DNA of 64,000 nt from Paenibacillus macerans (lineage in GTDB: Bacteria; Bacillota; Bacilli; Paenibacillales; Paenibacillaceae). The translations under genes were made by a program, and so were the position numbers. Positions 53,907 through 62,495 of the stretch are shown in pieces. Location of the stretch: NCBI RefSeq assembly GCF_023715465.1, contig NZ_JAMBOE010000003.1, positions 496,001 through 560,000 of the forward strand, given 5' to 3'. Each line of letters starts with the position of its first letter. The stretch's first letter is position 1. The notes beneath the pieces are model-generated. The model did not search any database. It had not been told where the DNA came from and saw only the letters and a list, made by a program, of their open reading frames with translations.

Positions 53907-54980
53907 TTAATTTGCAAAAGCGCCGAGTCCTTCATAACGATTGTAATGAATGTCGTCTGACTCAAGGTAGCTAATAATCGATTCGGGAATCTCTACCCCT
54001 TCTTGCAAGTTTTTCACGTAACGTTCATGACTGCCTTGTCCCGGGTACTGAACGTAGTCAAAGCCAGTTGCGGGTCTAATCTCATTCAATTCTTTCATCG
54101 TACGCGAAATAGATTGTTTGAACAGTTCAAGACCGGCAAAACGCTCGGGATCAATAATGATATAAAGCTGTCCAAGATTACGCCCTTCATGCAAATTCCG
54201 ATACATCGAGCTAACCTCTTTGCCAAACGGTAATCCAAGCAATACCCCGGATAAAATGTCTACCATCATCATTAGGCCGTAGCCTTTCGGTCCGGCAATA
54301 GGCAGCAATCCGTTCACTTTATTCGGATCTGTTGTCGGAGCGCCGTTTTTATCCACTGCCCAGGTATCCGGAATCGCTTTGCCTTTGGAACGCGCATCGA
54401 GAATTTTACCCCATGCTTGTACCGTTGTGGCCATATCAAAGATTAACGGATCCGCTCCGTTACTCGGCACGCCAAATGCGATTGGATTGGTTCCGTAATA
54501 GGTTTCCGCACCGCCAAACGGTACAACCATTGGATCGGATTGACACATCGAGATCCCGATTAAATTGGCTTCGGCAATTTTACGCACATAGTAGGACAGC
54601 GTTCCCGTATGACCCACTCTCGATACGCCGACAACCGCTACGCCGCTTTCTTTTGCCATCTTAATGGCTGGGGCCAATGCTTCGTTGGCTGCATAATGAC
54701 CTTGAGTATTTTCACCGTGGAAGATCGCGGAGCTTGGACCCGTTTGTTCAAACGAAAACTCGGGATGAATATTGATGCCGCCTTTGTGAATACGCTCTGC
54801 ATAATATTCAACCCGTACAGCTCCGTGAGAATGGATCCCGCATAAGTCGGCATATACTAAATGATTAGCCGTTTCCACGGCTTGCTCTGCTTTCAACCCC
54901 GCTTTGATAAGCTTGTTTTTGATTAATTTGTGCAAATGTTGCCCGCTAACTTTTACTACTTTTTCTTCAGGATTCGACAT
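53907..54980 (-). CDS. allD: ureidoglycolate dehydrogenase
   Basis: 357 residues (E. coli AllD 349). Malate/lactate-dehydrogenase-2 fold with NHLVYADLCGIHSHGAVRVE at the start, the catalytic His in VSRVGHTGTLSYY, and YYGTNPIAFGVPSNG, GPKGYGLMMMVDILSG. It oxidises (S)-ureidoglycolate to oxalurate with NAD. Second gene of the allE-allD operon (24-base gap). AAAGGGG precedes the ATG. Confidence 0.92.
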   Translation of the reverse strand: MSNPEEKVVKVSGQHLHKLIKNKLIKAGLKAEQAVETANHLVYADLCGIHSHGAVRVEYYAERIHKGGINIHPEFSFEQTGPSSAIFHGENTQGHYAANEALAPAIKMAKESGVAVVGVSRVGHTGTLSYYVRKIAEANLIGISMCQSDPMVVPFGGAETYYGTNPIAFGVPSNGADPLIFDMATTVQAWGKILDARSKGKAIPDTWAVDKNGAPTTDPNKVNGLLPIAGPKGYGLMMMVDILSGVLLGLPFGKEVSSMYRNLHEGRNLGQLYIIIDPERFAGLELFKQSISRTMKELNEIRPATGFDYVQYPGQGSHERYVKNLQEGVEIPESIISYLESDDIHYNRYEGLGAFAN

Positions 54981-55004
54981 TCTTTATAGCCCCTTTCTCA
55001 ACAC

Positions 55005-55793
55005 TTATACACCCGGGTTACGATTCGCGTCTTTGGAGTATACGTAAGTTAAATGTTCCTTGCGGTCCGTTGCATAAGCGGCTTGCGGGGTATAAGCGGC
55101 CATAAAGATATAGTCGCCTTTCTCAACCGGATACCAATTGTTGTCCAGATTATACATGCCTTTACCGGACAATAAATAAGCACCGTGCTCTTGATAATGG
55201 GTTTCTACATAACCGTGACTGGCAGCAGGTGCAAAGGATAAAATATGCATATTCATATCGAATCCTAAATCATCGGTAGGCAATAAGTTCCAAAACAATA
55301 CATCTTCCATATCTTCATAATGAATAGGCGTAAGATCAGCGCGATTGCCTACCACTTTATAAGCTTCATGCCCTTCTAACGGCTCGTATTTGCGTTGGTA
55401 CAAGAAAGCTTCCGTGGTTTCAGTCTGTCCATTTTCGAAATACATCTTTTCGTTTACAGGGAAGAAAGCATAACCTCCCTCTGTTAATTCATGCGTTTCA
55501 TTGCGATCGCTTACATTTAACTTTCCGGATATTACATAAACAAAAGTTTCAATCCCTTCGCCGCCAAAACCCAAATCATTTTTTCCGCCTTCTAAAAATT
55601 CAGCGATAAAGTCGGAGAAGCTCGCTCCGAGTCTGGGAGAACCCAAAATGCTGATCTTCGTATTCTCGAATCCCGGGACAACGTTATTCACTAAACCATC
55701 ATGTGGCAAAATGGCATAATTGTTTTTTTTAATGACTGCACGCGATGTCAATACACCGTCAAGATAGCCGACATTATTATTTTTATAACCCAT
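55005..55793 (-). CDS. allE: (S)-ureidoglycine aminohydrolase
   Basis: 262 residues from [19 protein letters not shown] (ATG 55793, GGAAGGG upstream), equal to AllE at 261; a longer reading of 58 residues runs through the promoter. Bicupin fold, with the manganese-site region [24 protein letters not shown] in the C-terminal cupin. It removes ammonia from ureidoglycine to give (S)-ureidoglycolate. Followed by allD. Confidence 0.94.
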   Translation of the reverse strand: MGYKNNNVGYLDGVLTSRAVIKKNNYAILPHDGLVNNVVPGFENTKISILGSPRLGASFSDFIAEFLEGGKNDLGFGGEGIETFVYVISGKLNVSDRNETHELTEGGYAFFPVNEKMYFENGQTETTEAFLYQRKYEPLEGHEAYKVVGNRADLTPIHYEDMEDVLFWNLLPTDDLGFDMNMHILSFAPAASHGYVETHYQEHGAYLLSGKGMYNLDNNWYPVEKGDYIFMAAYTPQAAYATDRKEHLTYVYSKDANRNPGV

Positions 55794-55850
55794 GTTTAAT
55801 CGTTTCCCTTCCATGAATAGTATGACAGTCAACAGCACTGTTTCAATTAA

Positions 55851-55865
55851 TTGTAAACGCTTATT
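55851..55865 (+). promoter_or_regulatory. CRE-like site upstream of allE
   Basis: TTGTAAACGCTTATT fits the CRE consensus at 14 of 15 positions. On the minus strand a TTGAAA-16-CATACT promoter for allE follows at about 55845-55818. Confidence 0.45.
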
Positions 55866-56231
55866 CAGGATGAAACTAGTTTCAAAAGCTACAATTCTCG
55901 CTGCAAAGTTGTTGATGATGAACAAAGAAACCCGGTATCTCACACAAAATTTGATGTATAGATGCATCTTGTATCATCGATTCTCGGCTTTCCGCGCATC
56001 CACCTGCTCGGCGCGTCCCGTATAGTCCGGAGCGTATCATTTACTTATGAACCCATAGAGCGCGACACAAATATAAAAAAGCCCATTAGAGAAATTCTCC
56101 AATAAAGCGGAAGCTTTTACCGCACTTTGCCGCTCGTTCCCGTCTTCCTGGAACTGCTTCTGCGGCTACCGGAAGTGCAACAAGTAAATCAGGCTTTGTA
56201 CAAAGACTCTTACAGCAACCAATTTTCAGAA
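55866..56231. other. intergenic stretch between allE and the MFS gene
   Basis: No gene is supported. At 56075-56115 the minus strand has GGAGAA/TTCTCTAATGGGC-type imperfect hairpin followed by TTTTTTATA, a likely terminator of the MFS gene at 56232. The bases 56120-56220 read as a short plus-strand peptide (VPVFLELLLRLPEVQQ) that looks like a gene fragment of unknown family. Confidence 0.4.
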
Positions 56232-57494
56232 TTATTCAAGCTCCCGTACTTTCTTGTTCAGGTAAGCCGGAACCGCTCCAAGCAGCAATAAGATGCCTGC
56301 CACTGCAAGAAGCAGCCCGATGCCGGCACCGGAGCCATATGGCCCCCGTAGAGCGGGCTCCAGCCATCGGTCGACCAGCGGTCCGGTAACGATGAATGAC
56401 AAAGGCGCGGTTACGGCGTTTAACTGTCCGATTGCCGCAAATACACGGCCCTGCATATTATCCGGTGTATGCAACTGCACCAGCGATGTAAACAACGCTC
56501 CCGTCATCGGCAACGGCAGCATTAGCAGGAAGACCGCAACGCCCAGCACCCAGGCATTGTTCGCGATGCCGAACACCACAAACATCACGGCCGTGACAAT
56601 AGTACCGATAAACATGGGAAGAAGTCTTCTGCGAAAGGTGAGTCCCGCCAGCACCAGAACGGCTCCAGTGAGAGCGCCTGCGTTCATTGCAACCAATAAG
56701 AGGGACATCACAACTTCACTGCCAGTCCTCCCCAGCAGATACGGAATTGCCAGTTCCAGAGGACCGTTAAGGATGAAATTCCACCAAGCCATGCACAATG
56801 CCAGCACTAGCAATCCCCTGTGCTCGGCCAGAAATGCAAAGCCCTGAAGCGCCTCTATCCATAGGTCCGATAAACCGGTAGATTCCAACGATCCACCACT
56901 TTTACATCTAACTGCATTTTCCGGCTTTCCGGGCAGACGCAGACAAAGCGTGACGATAACCGCGAGCCCAAATGTCATCATATCCAGCAGTACAATACCG
57001 CTAATGCTAAGAGGGGCGTAAAGCATACCCGCCAGCACCGAAGCGATTACGCCTGTAAGCGGAAAAAGCAGTTCCCGGATCGCGTTCGTTCGGTCAAGCT
57101 CGCTTTCCTCAACCGTCTGGTACGTTACCGCGCTGACCGCCGGCGCCTGCATAGCCGCAAACACGCCTTGCAGAGCGACGATCGCATACAGATGCCACAA
57201 CTCGAAGTTCCCACTTGTTATGCTGACAAGAAGCAGCAGCGTACCTACCGCCTGCCCTGTATCCGCCGTGATAATAACGGCTATTCGGTTGAAGCGGTCG
57301 ACGGCTAGCCCCAGCCACATGCCCACCACAAGGGCAGGGAGTTCCTGAAACAGAGAGATGAGTAGCAGCGGCGTGACTGAACCTTGTTCCTTAACGAGCC
57401 AAATGCCGATCGCGACCGCCGTCAACCGACTGCCCAGCATGGAAAGCCCTTGCATGACAAGTAAAACAAACAACGATATTTTTCGATTAGTCAT
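56232..57494 (-). CDS. MFS exporter with an attenuator-like leader
   Basis: 420 residues, 12 predicted spans, loop 2-3 motif MWLGLAVDRFNRIAVI and FAAMQAPAVSAVTYQTV between spans 4 and 5, in the style of macrolide or multidrug exporters of the MFS_3 group. GAGGAG precedes the ATG. A 280-base leader with a leader peptide and a strong terminator just before the ribosome binding site suggests induction by ribosome-targeting drugs or another small molecule. Substrate not predictable. Confidence 0.85.
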   Translation of the reverse strand: MTNRKISLFVLLVMQGLSMLGSRLTAVAIGIWLVKEQGSVTPLLLISLFQELPALVVGMWLGLAVDRFNRIAVIITADTGQAVGTLLLLVSITSGNFELWHLYAIVALQGVFAAMQAPAVSAVTYQTVEESELDRTNAIRELLFPLTGVIASVLAGMLYAPLSISGIVLLDMMTFGLAVIVTLCLRLPGKPENAVRCKSGGSLESTGLSDLWIEALQGFAFLAEHRGLLVLALCMAWWNFILNGPLELAIPYLLGRTGSEVVMSLLLVAMNAGALTGAVLVLAGLTFRRRLLPMFIGTIVTAVMFVVFGIANNAWVLGVAVFLLMLPLPMTGALFTSLVQLHTPDNMQGRVFAAIGQLNAVTAPLSFIVTGPLVDRWLEPALRGPYGSGAGIGLLLAVAGILLLLGAVPAYLNKKVRELE

Positions 57495-57517
57495 AGATAT
57501 AGCTCCTCAATCGCAGC

Positions 57518-57548
57518 AAAAAAGCCATCATGAACATACATGATGGCT
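57518..57548 (-). terminator. terminator inside the leader of the MFS gene
   Basis: Minus strand stem AGCCATCATG/CATGATGGCT with a six-base loop followed by TTTTTTG, ending about 24 bases before the MFS start codon. A full terminator in this place implies attenuation control. Confidence 0.85.
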
Positions 57549-57689
57549 TGGTAACCGGGCGTTGCAGACAGCACATCCGGGACGCCGCGTTATGTTAGTA
57601 TCGTTCTGATAAGAATCCGAACATACGCAACATCAAACACGCCCGCAATCAGGGGCGTTATCGGCTAACGTAAGGTTCGGTGTATGCAA

Positions 57690-57728
57690 TTAGTTTGCAG
57701 TTCTCTCAGAACAAACAGTGAGGAGCAT
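57690..57728 (-). CDS. possible leader peptide of the MFS gene (12 residues)
   Basis: Minus strand ATG 57728 opens MLLTVCSERTAN and stops. AAAGGGG lies 14 bases upstream and TAGGAT closer. It lies at the start of a structured leader with several GC-rich alternative stems (AACGCCC/GGGCGT). Length and place resemble leader peptides of drug-inducible genes. Confidence 0.4.
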   Translation of the reverse strand: MLLTVCSERTAN

Positions 57729-57773
57729 ATCCTATTAATTCCCCTTTGTAGGTGTTAAGTGTAAAGCTCCTTT

Positions 57774-57802
57774 AACATATCATTCCGTTACGCACCAGTC
57801 AA
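57774..57802 (-). promoter_or_regulatory. promoter of the MFS leader
   Basis: Minus strand TTGACT (57802-57797), 17 bases, TATGTT (57779-57774). Confidence 0.75.
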
Positions 57803-57954
57803 CTCATTATTTCGTGTAAGCCGAATTGACCGGCAGCCGCATCTGCCGGATGTTGAACTAACGGGCAGGATAGTTGCAATATATGGTAATATTATATTGA
57901 GAATAAGTTGCCTGGCTAAACAAGGGTATCATCTTTTATGTAAAGGAGAGGAGT

Positions 57955-58344
57955 ATGGCTATGGTTACTAAAGAAATAAGGGACATAATTGAAAATTATC
58001 TTGAAGCATACAATTCATTTGAAATTGAAAGAATGGTTGAACTCTTACATAAGGACATAATATTCAGGAATATTTCCAATGGAGAAACCACAACGGAGAC
58101 CAAAGGAATACAAGCATTTAGGGAGCTGGCAGAACAGTCCTCAACGATGTTCTCCAGCCGTTGCCAGACAATTACCGATTACAGTATTATAGATGACAAA
58201 GTAGAGGTCGGAATCGATTATGAAGGTATTCTTGCCGTGGATTTTCCTAATGGATTAAAGAGTGGAGATAAGCTGCAATTAAAAGGAAAGTCAACATTCG
58301 AGATTAAGGAAGGAAAAATCTCATTGATTGAAGATTACAGTTGA
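57955..58344 (+). CDS. SnoaL/NTF2-like small protein
   Basis: 129 residues. The pattern IIENYLEAYNSFEIERMVELLHKD, FRNISNG and a C-terminal strand ISLIEDYS fit the NTF2/SnoaL-like cone fold, a family with many roles (polyketide cyclases, steroid isomerases, stress proteins). AAAGGAGAGGAG precedes the ATG. It is a single gene with a terminator. No specific function can be given. Confidence 0.75.
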   Translation: MAMVTKEIRDIIENYLEAYNSFEIERMVELLHKDIIFRNISNGETTTETKGIQAFRELAEQSSTMFSSRCQTITDYSIIDDKVEVGIDYEGILAVDFPNGLKSGDKLQLKGKSTFEIKEGKISLIEDYS

Positions 58345-58388
58345 GTACACTACGCGTTTTTTAAGCTAACGGGTACGATAGCTCAATA

Positions 58389-58418
58389 AGCCGCCTCTTC
58401 AACGAGGCGGTTTTCTTA
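58389..58418 (+). terminator. terminator of the SnoaL-like gene
   Basis: Stem CCGCCTC/GAGGCGG followed by TTTTCTT. Confidence 0.9.
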
Positions 58419-58750
58419 TCGTAAAAATCAACATCAGGATTTAACATAGCCTAACGAAAAACAACGGACGGCCATCATCAAGCCGGCTCACTTGCTAGCT
58501 CTATTTCGTTAACATCATGGCTACCACTTATTAACCAAGTGTCTCTGCCGCACCGAAATATTCAACTTCCCGTCCGCTTGTGTCCACAAAGCTAAACTTT
58601 TTTGTCGTTTTCCACTATCGCCATCCCGTCAACAAAGCCGGTCGCCCAATCATATTACGTATTGGATATATAACACGTTCAAGACCCTTCCTTATTCTCG
58701 GGAATTGTAGCATACGCTCTTTCAGACGTCAATTCCTCTTGGAAAACACA
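58419..58750. other. intergenic stretch without recognisable genes
   Basis: Short frames only, none with a ribosome binding site. Base composition and lack of structure give no hint of function. Confidence 0.5.
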
Positions 58751-58752
58751 TT

Positions 58753-58807
58753 GATCAATAGACATCGATCAATAGATGTTGACTCAATCTATTATTTTGG
58801 CTAGAAT
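58753..58807 (+). promoter_or_regulatory. promoter with tandem operator-like repeats before the RidA-like gene
   Basis: TTGACT (58779-58784), 17 bases, TAGAAT (58802-58807). Just upstream GATCAATAGA occurs twice, 14 bases apart (58753 and 58767), the pattern expected of a regulator site. Confidence 0.6.
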
Positions 58808-58855
58808 TTATTAAAACCATTCACTTCGTATCTACAAGAAAGGAGTATTCCATCC

Positions 58856-58921
58856 ATGAAGAAAAAGTCTCTAAAGTGTATATCTTTTGGATATGGATAC
58901 TCTACTGCTGTTTTTTTCTAG
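58856..58921 (+). CDS. possible 21-residue peptide upstream of the RidA-like gene
   Basis: AAGAAAGGAG lies nine bases before an ATG that opens MKKKSLKCISFGYGYSTAVF and stops one residue later. It has a basic start and a hydrophobic end. It may be a leader peptide of the RidA-like gene 80 bases downstream or a small peptide gene. Confidence 0.4.
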   Translation: MKKKSLKCISFGYGYSTAVFF

Positions 58922-59000
58922 AATTCATTTTATAGGTGAAGTCTGTCTAAAAATGAATAGTGAAAATGGCGGAAAACTTTAGAATGCGAGGTAATTTAAA

Positions 59001-59399
59001 ATGGAAAATGCAAAAATAATTAGGAAAAACCCAGCGGGCATGTATAACCCAGTAGGCAACTACACTCATATTACAAAAATCCCAAGAAATGCAGAGTTGT
59101 ATGTTACTTCCGGCCAAATCGGGGTAGATCAGAATGGTGAGATTCCCGATAGTATGAACGAACAAATTGAGAATACTTTTAACAATATACAAACAGTATT
59201 ACACTCAGAGGAATTAACAGCAGAACATATTATCAAAGTAAATATATGGGCTACACAAAAAATCGATTGGGATTATCTTTATGCAAAATGGGAGGAGTTG
59301 TTTGGGAGTAATTATCCGGCAATGACGATTGGTTATATTACTGAATTAGGACTACCAGAAATAAAAATAGAAATTGAAATATGGGCAGCGAGAGTCTAA
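59001..59399 (+). CDS. RidA/YjgF-family protein
   Basis: 132 residues with the family layout: AELYVTSGQIGVDQNGEIPD, QIENTFNNIQTVLHSEELTAEHIIKVNIW, and YPAMTIGYITELGLPEIKIEIEIWA. The usual catalytic Arg of true RidA (in the ..R.A.. motif before the last strands) is not apparent: YPAMTIGYI replaces P.R.., so imine deaminase activity is doubtful and this may be a divergent subgroup. GCGAGGT precedes the ATG. Followed by a strong terminator. Confidence 0.8.
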   Translation: MENAKIIRKNPAGMYNPVGNYTHITKIPRNAELYVTSGQIGVDQNGEIPDSMNEQIENTFNNIQTVLHSEELTAEHIIKVNIWATQKIDWDYLYAKWEELFGSNYPAMTIGYITELGLPEIKIEIEIWAARV

Positions 59400-59420
59400 A
59401 ACTATTTGCGCGCCATTTAA

Positions 59421-59456
59421 CCCACGTAAAAGTCATGATTTTTACGTGGGTTTTTT
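59421..59456 (+). terminator. terminator of the RidA-like gene
   Basis: Stem CCCACGTAAAA/TTTTACGTGGG followed by six T; A-run on the other side is weak. Confidence 0.9.
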
Positions 59457-59521
59457 GATATTCTTTCATTGTGCTACTTCCCTCCATCTTACACAATATT
59501 CAACTCAAGTTTATTGGGCTA

Positions 59522-60934
59522 TCATTTCTTTACAGCTTGATCAAGCACCGCTTGCGCTTCGGACTTTACTGTTGCTATTGCTTCATCAAGGGATTTTTGT
59601 CCTTTTTTCACAAGTTCTAGTTCTCGGCTTAAGATCGCAGCAAAATCGTTGAAGAATTGGTCAGGCAGCTTGTACCAATCGTCACTATGGCTTGGAAATT
59701 TTGATCTTAATTGATAGAACGGCTCTAAACTGATTCCTTCATAGTCCTTCATAAATCCTGATCGACTTAATAACAGTTGCTGACCTAACAACAATTCATT
59801 AGATTCGGAGCTGGCACGAGCATAATCTTCACCGCACACATACTTAATAAATTCCCATGCGGCATCTTGATGGACTGATGCTAGATTAATGGCGAATATA
59901 TCACCTGGAGTTACATAAGTTGATGTAGGATCAAGGGGATCGACGGGTCCAGCGGCAATACCGAGTTCAAAGGGTACATCATCGTTCAAATCTTGCTTGA
60001 AATGATCCATAAGTGCTAGCGACATTACAGATCCAATATGCATAGCGGAACGCCCCATGAGAAATGGTTGGCTATCATAAAACTCCTCAACCGTTCCACT
60101 GGTGAATAATTCATCCATAGAATTAAAAATAGCTCCCGATTGGTCTGCCTTGATCGCGGTCTGAATCACTTTCTTCCACGCATCAGTATCAATGGTCACC
60201 TGCATCGTATTTGTATTCACGATCGACAACCCTTCAGCCCGGCTCATCTTATCAATCAGTGTAACTAGATCCATAGGGGCTTCATATACTTCTCCACCGC
60301 TATATCCATAAATTCGTGGCTGTTTATCCACTCCAGTAGGAAAATGGCGGGCCAGATCAATGATGTCGTACCAACTCATTCCATCAGCTGGTAACTCTAT
60401 GTCATTTTTCTTAAACAGGTCCTTGTTATAAAATAGCGCCTTGTTCGAGAACGACGGAGTAAGCCCATACAATTGACCACCGCCTATTTCCCTAAGTTGA
60501 TCAACGAGACCGGGAACGAACCCATCCAGATTATAGTTATCTCTAGTACAAAGCGAATCAAGTTCAGCCAGGTTTCCATCGTTAATTTGATTTTTAAACT
60601 GATGGGCATCCAGAATCAAGAGATCCGGCTGTTCTTCACGGATAAACTGTGCATACACCTCTTCCTTCGTCTTATCCCCCATATCCATGTAAATATCTGC
60701 ATCACTGATTACTTCAAATTGGATATGGTCATTAAGCGTGGTGAACCCATCTCCATATTGCTTGTAGAATAATTCCGAATTAGGATAGATGATCTTAAGC
60801 GTAGTCGTCTCTTGATTCTTCTTTGATTCCATCGTTGGTTCCATCGGACCCTTAGATTCACCTGTACAACCTACTACTAACAGGCAACTAACAACAAACA
60901 TCGTAACTATTTGCAACCATGATCTGTTCATCAT
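59522..60934 (-). CDS. family 1 solute-binding lipoprotein, paralogue 2
   Basis: 470 residues (ATG 60934 or the next codon; AGGAGACG upstream). Signal peptide with lipobox (LLVVGCTGE). Extracellular solute-binding fold: EEQPDLLILDAHQF, GGGQLYGLTPSFSNKALFYN, DGMSWYDIIDLARHFPTG. It is clearly paralogous to the product of the next gene upstream (same motifs in the same order). No permease or ATPase gene follows. Substrate unknown. Confidence 0.85.
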   Translation of the reverse strand: MMNRSWLQIVTMFVVSCLLVVGCTGESKGPMEPTMESKKNQETTTLKIIYPNSELFYKQYGDGFTTLNDHIQFEVISDADIYMDMGDKTKEEVYAQFIREEQPDLLILDAHQFKNQINDGNLAELDSLCTRDNYNLDGFVPGLVDQLREIGGGQLYGLTPSFSNKALFYNKDLFKKNDIELPADGMSWYDIIDLARHFPTGVDKQPRIYGYSGGEVYEAPMDLVTLIDKMSRAEGLSIVNTNTMQVTIDTDAWKKVIQTAIKADQSGAIFNSMDELFTSGTVEEFYDSQPFLMGRSAMHIGSVMSLALMDHFKQDLNDDVPFELGIAAGPVDPLDPTSTYVTPGDIFAINLASVHQDAAWEFIKYVCGEDYARASSESNELLLGQQLLLSRSGFMKDYEGISLEPFYQLRSKFPSHSDDWYKLPDQFFNDFAAILSRELELVKKGQKSLDEAIATVKSEAQAVLDQAVKK

Positions 60935-60966
60935 CGTCTCCTATCTCCGCTCAACATATAGCATAG

Positions 60967-62439
60967 TCATTTAAAAGGTACTGTCTTAAAATCATCCCAA
61001 TGGATGGTCATTTCTCTTGTCATGACATTGTCCGGCTCCCCCTGCCCATTTTCTCCATTAACTTTCTTGGCAAGGATTGCTTCATCAAGGGCAACTTGCG
61101 CCTCTCGTTGAATCGACTGTAGCGCGTCAATAAGGGATTTTTGAGACCTCTCTACTTGGGTCAATTCACGAAACACAATTTCCCCATATTTTTCTTTGAA
61201 TTCATCCGTAATCATACTACTATCAGGATCATCATAGTAATGACCTAGCGGCAAAGAGGTCAAGTGATAGAATCCATCCAGGTTAATGCCATAATAATCG
61301 CTTGTTTGACCCATACGTGAAGGTATTCCATGATCAGGCCTTCTCGCCAATTTGCTTGCAACGTCATCACCCTGCATAAACTTCAACAATTCCCATGCAG
61401 CATCTATATTGGAGGAACTGGCACGAATCGCATATACATAGTCATTACCCAAATTGAGATCTCTTGTTATTTCTTGGTTGGACGGATCCACTGGACCAAC
61501 CACCATACCTACCCTAAATGGCTTAACCCCTGATTTACCACTTTTTATATAGTCAAGTACACTATAGGCCCAGCTAGGTTCATCATCGATTAACATCGCT
61601 TGCCGCCCCTTAGCAAAAAGTTGCTGTCCATCGAAATCTTCATCCGCGTTAAACTCTCCCTTGTGGAGGGTATTCGTTGATAATGCCGCTTGAGCTTGTT
61701 CGTACGCTTGCTTCCAGCCTTCTGTATCCATTGTAACTTGCATTGTATCAAGGTTAACTGCCTTTAATCCCATAGATAAACCGATCCGCGTACCTAGCTC
61801 ATCCAGAGGGTTTTCTTTGTTTAACCCAAAACACGTGAATCCGCCGTATATTCTGGATTGCTCATCCCCATCGGTTGGAAATCGTCCTGCTAAGTCGAGC
61901 ATCTCTTGCCAAGTCATCCCATCGTGTGGCGGCTCAATTCCATATTGCTCGAACAGGTCGATATTGTAAAAGATGACTTGTCGCTGGAATGTAGGCGCAA
62001 AACCATACAACTTCCCGCCGCCTTGCTCCCTCAGAAAGCTGGTGATTGAAGGATAAATCGTGTCGATATTGTAGTGATCCCGCACCGCTAGCGGTTCAAG
62101 ATCTAACAAGAACCCTGCTGCTGACAACCGATTATAATCATCAATACTTAGGTAAAGAACATCGAGTTGATCTTGTTCGATAGACTGTTCGAGAGCCTCC
62201 ACATAGTTCGAAGCGGTCTTCTCAAGTTCCACACTTTTGGGTCTAACAAGCTGAATCTTAATCGAACCGTTCTCGGCATGGAACATATCACCGTATTGAT
62301 TATTAAAGTATCTGTTTTCTTTGTCGTAAGTCATCACCTTCAACTTTACAGTGTTTGCCGCCGGCGAGCTTGTACAACCTGCCAACCCAATCATTAGTAA
62401 ACCTATAAGCAGCATAGATGTTAACTTGAACTTGCTCAA
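60967..62439 (-). CDS. family 1 solute-binding lipoprotein, paralogue 1
   Basis: 490 residues, lipobox IGLAGCTSS. Motifs GGGKLYGFAPTFQRQVIFYN, DGMTWQEMLDLAGRFPTDG and a C-terminal charged tail (AKKVNGENGQGEPDNV). The two binding-protein genes are 32 bases apart and follow a BceB-like permease gene by 56 bases on the same strand. This order is odd, since sugar-type binding proteins normally precede MalFG-type permeases. They may be orphan or sensory lipoproteins. Confidence 0.85.
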   Translation of the reverse strand: MSKFKLTSMLLIGLLMIGLAGCTSSPAANTVKLKVMTYDKENRYFNNQYGDMFHAENGSIKIQLVRPKSVELEKTASNYVEALEQSIEQDQLDVLYLSIDDYNRLSAAGFLLDLEPLAVRDHYNIDTIYPSITSFLREQGGGKLYGFAPTFQRQVIFYNIDLFEQYGIEPPHDGMTWQEMLDLAGRFPTDGDEQSRIYGGFTCFGLNKENPLDELGTRIGLSMGLKAVNLDTMQVTMDTEGWKQAYEQAQAALSTNTLHKGEFNADEDFDGQQLFAKGRQAMLIDDEPSWAYSVLDYIKSGKSGVKPFRVGMVVGPVDPSNQEITRDLNLGNDYVYAIRASSSNIDAAWELLKFMQGDDVASKLARRPDHGIPSRMGQTSDYYGINLDGFYHLTSLPLGHYYDDPDSSMITDEFKEKYGEIVFRELTQVERSQKSLIDALQSIQREAQVALDEAILAKKVNGENGQGEPDNVMTREMTIHWDDFKTVPFK

Positions 62440-62495
62440 ACTGATTCCCCCTTTTTGAAAAATGATTCAACTTTCCCATAAGGCCTGGCAGCTGT

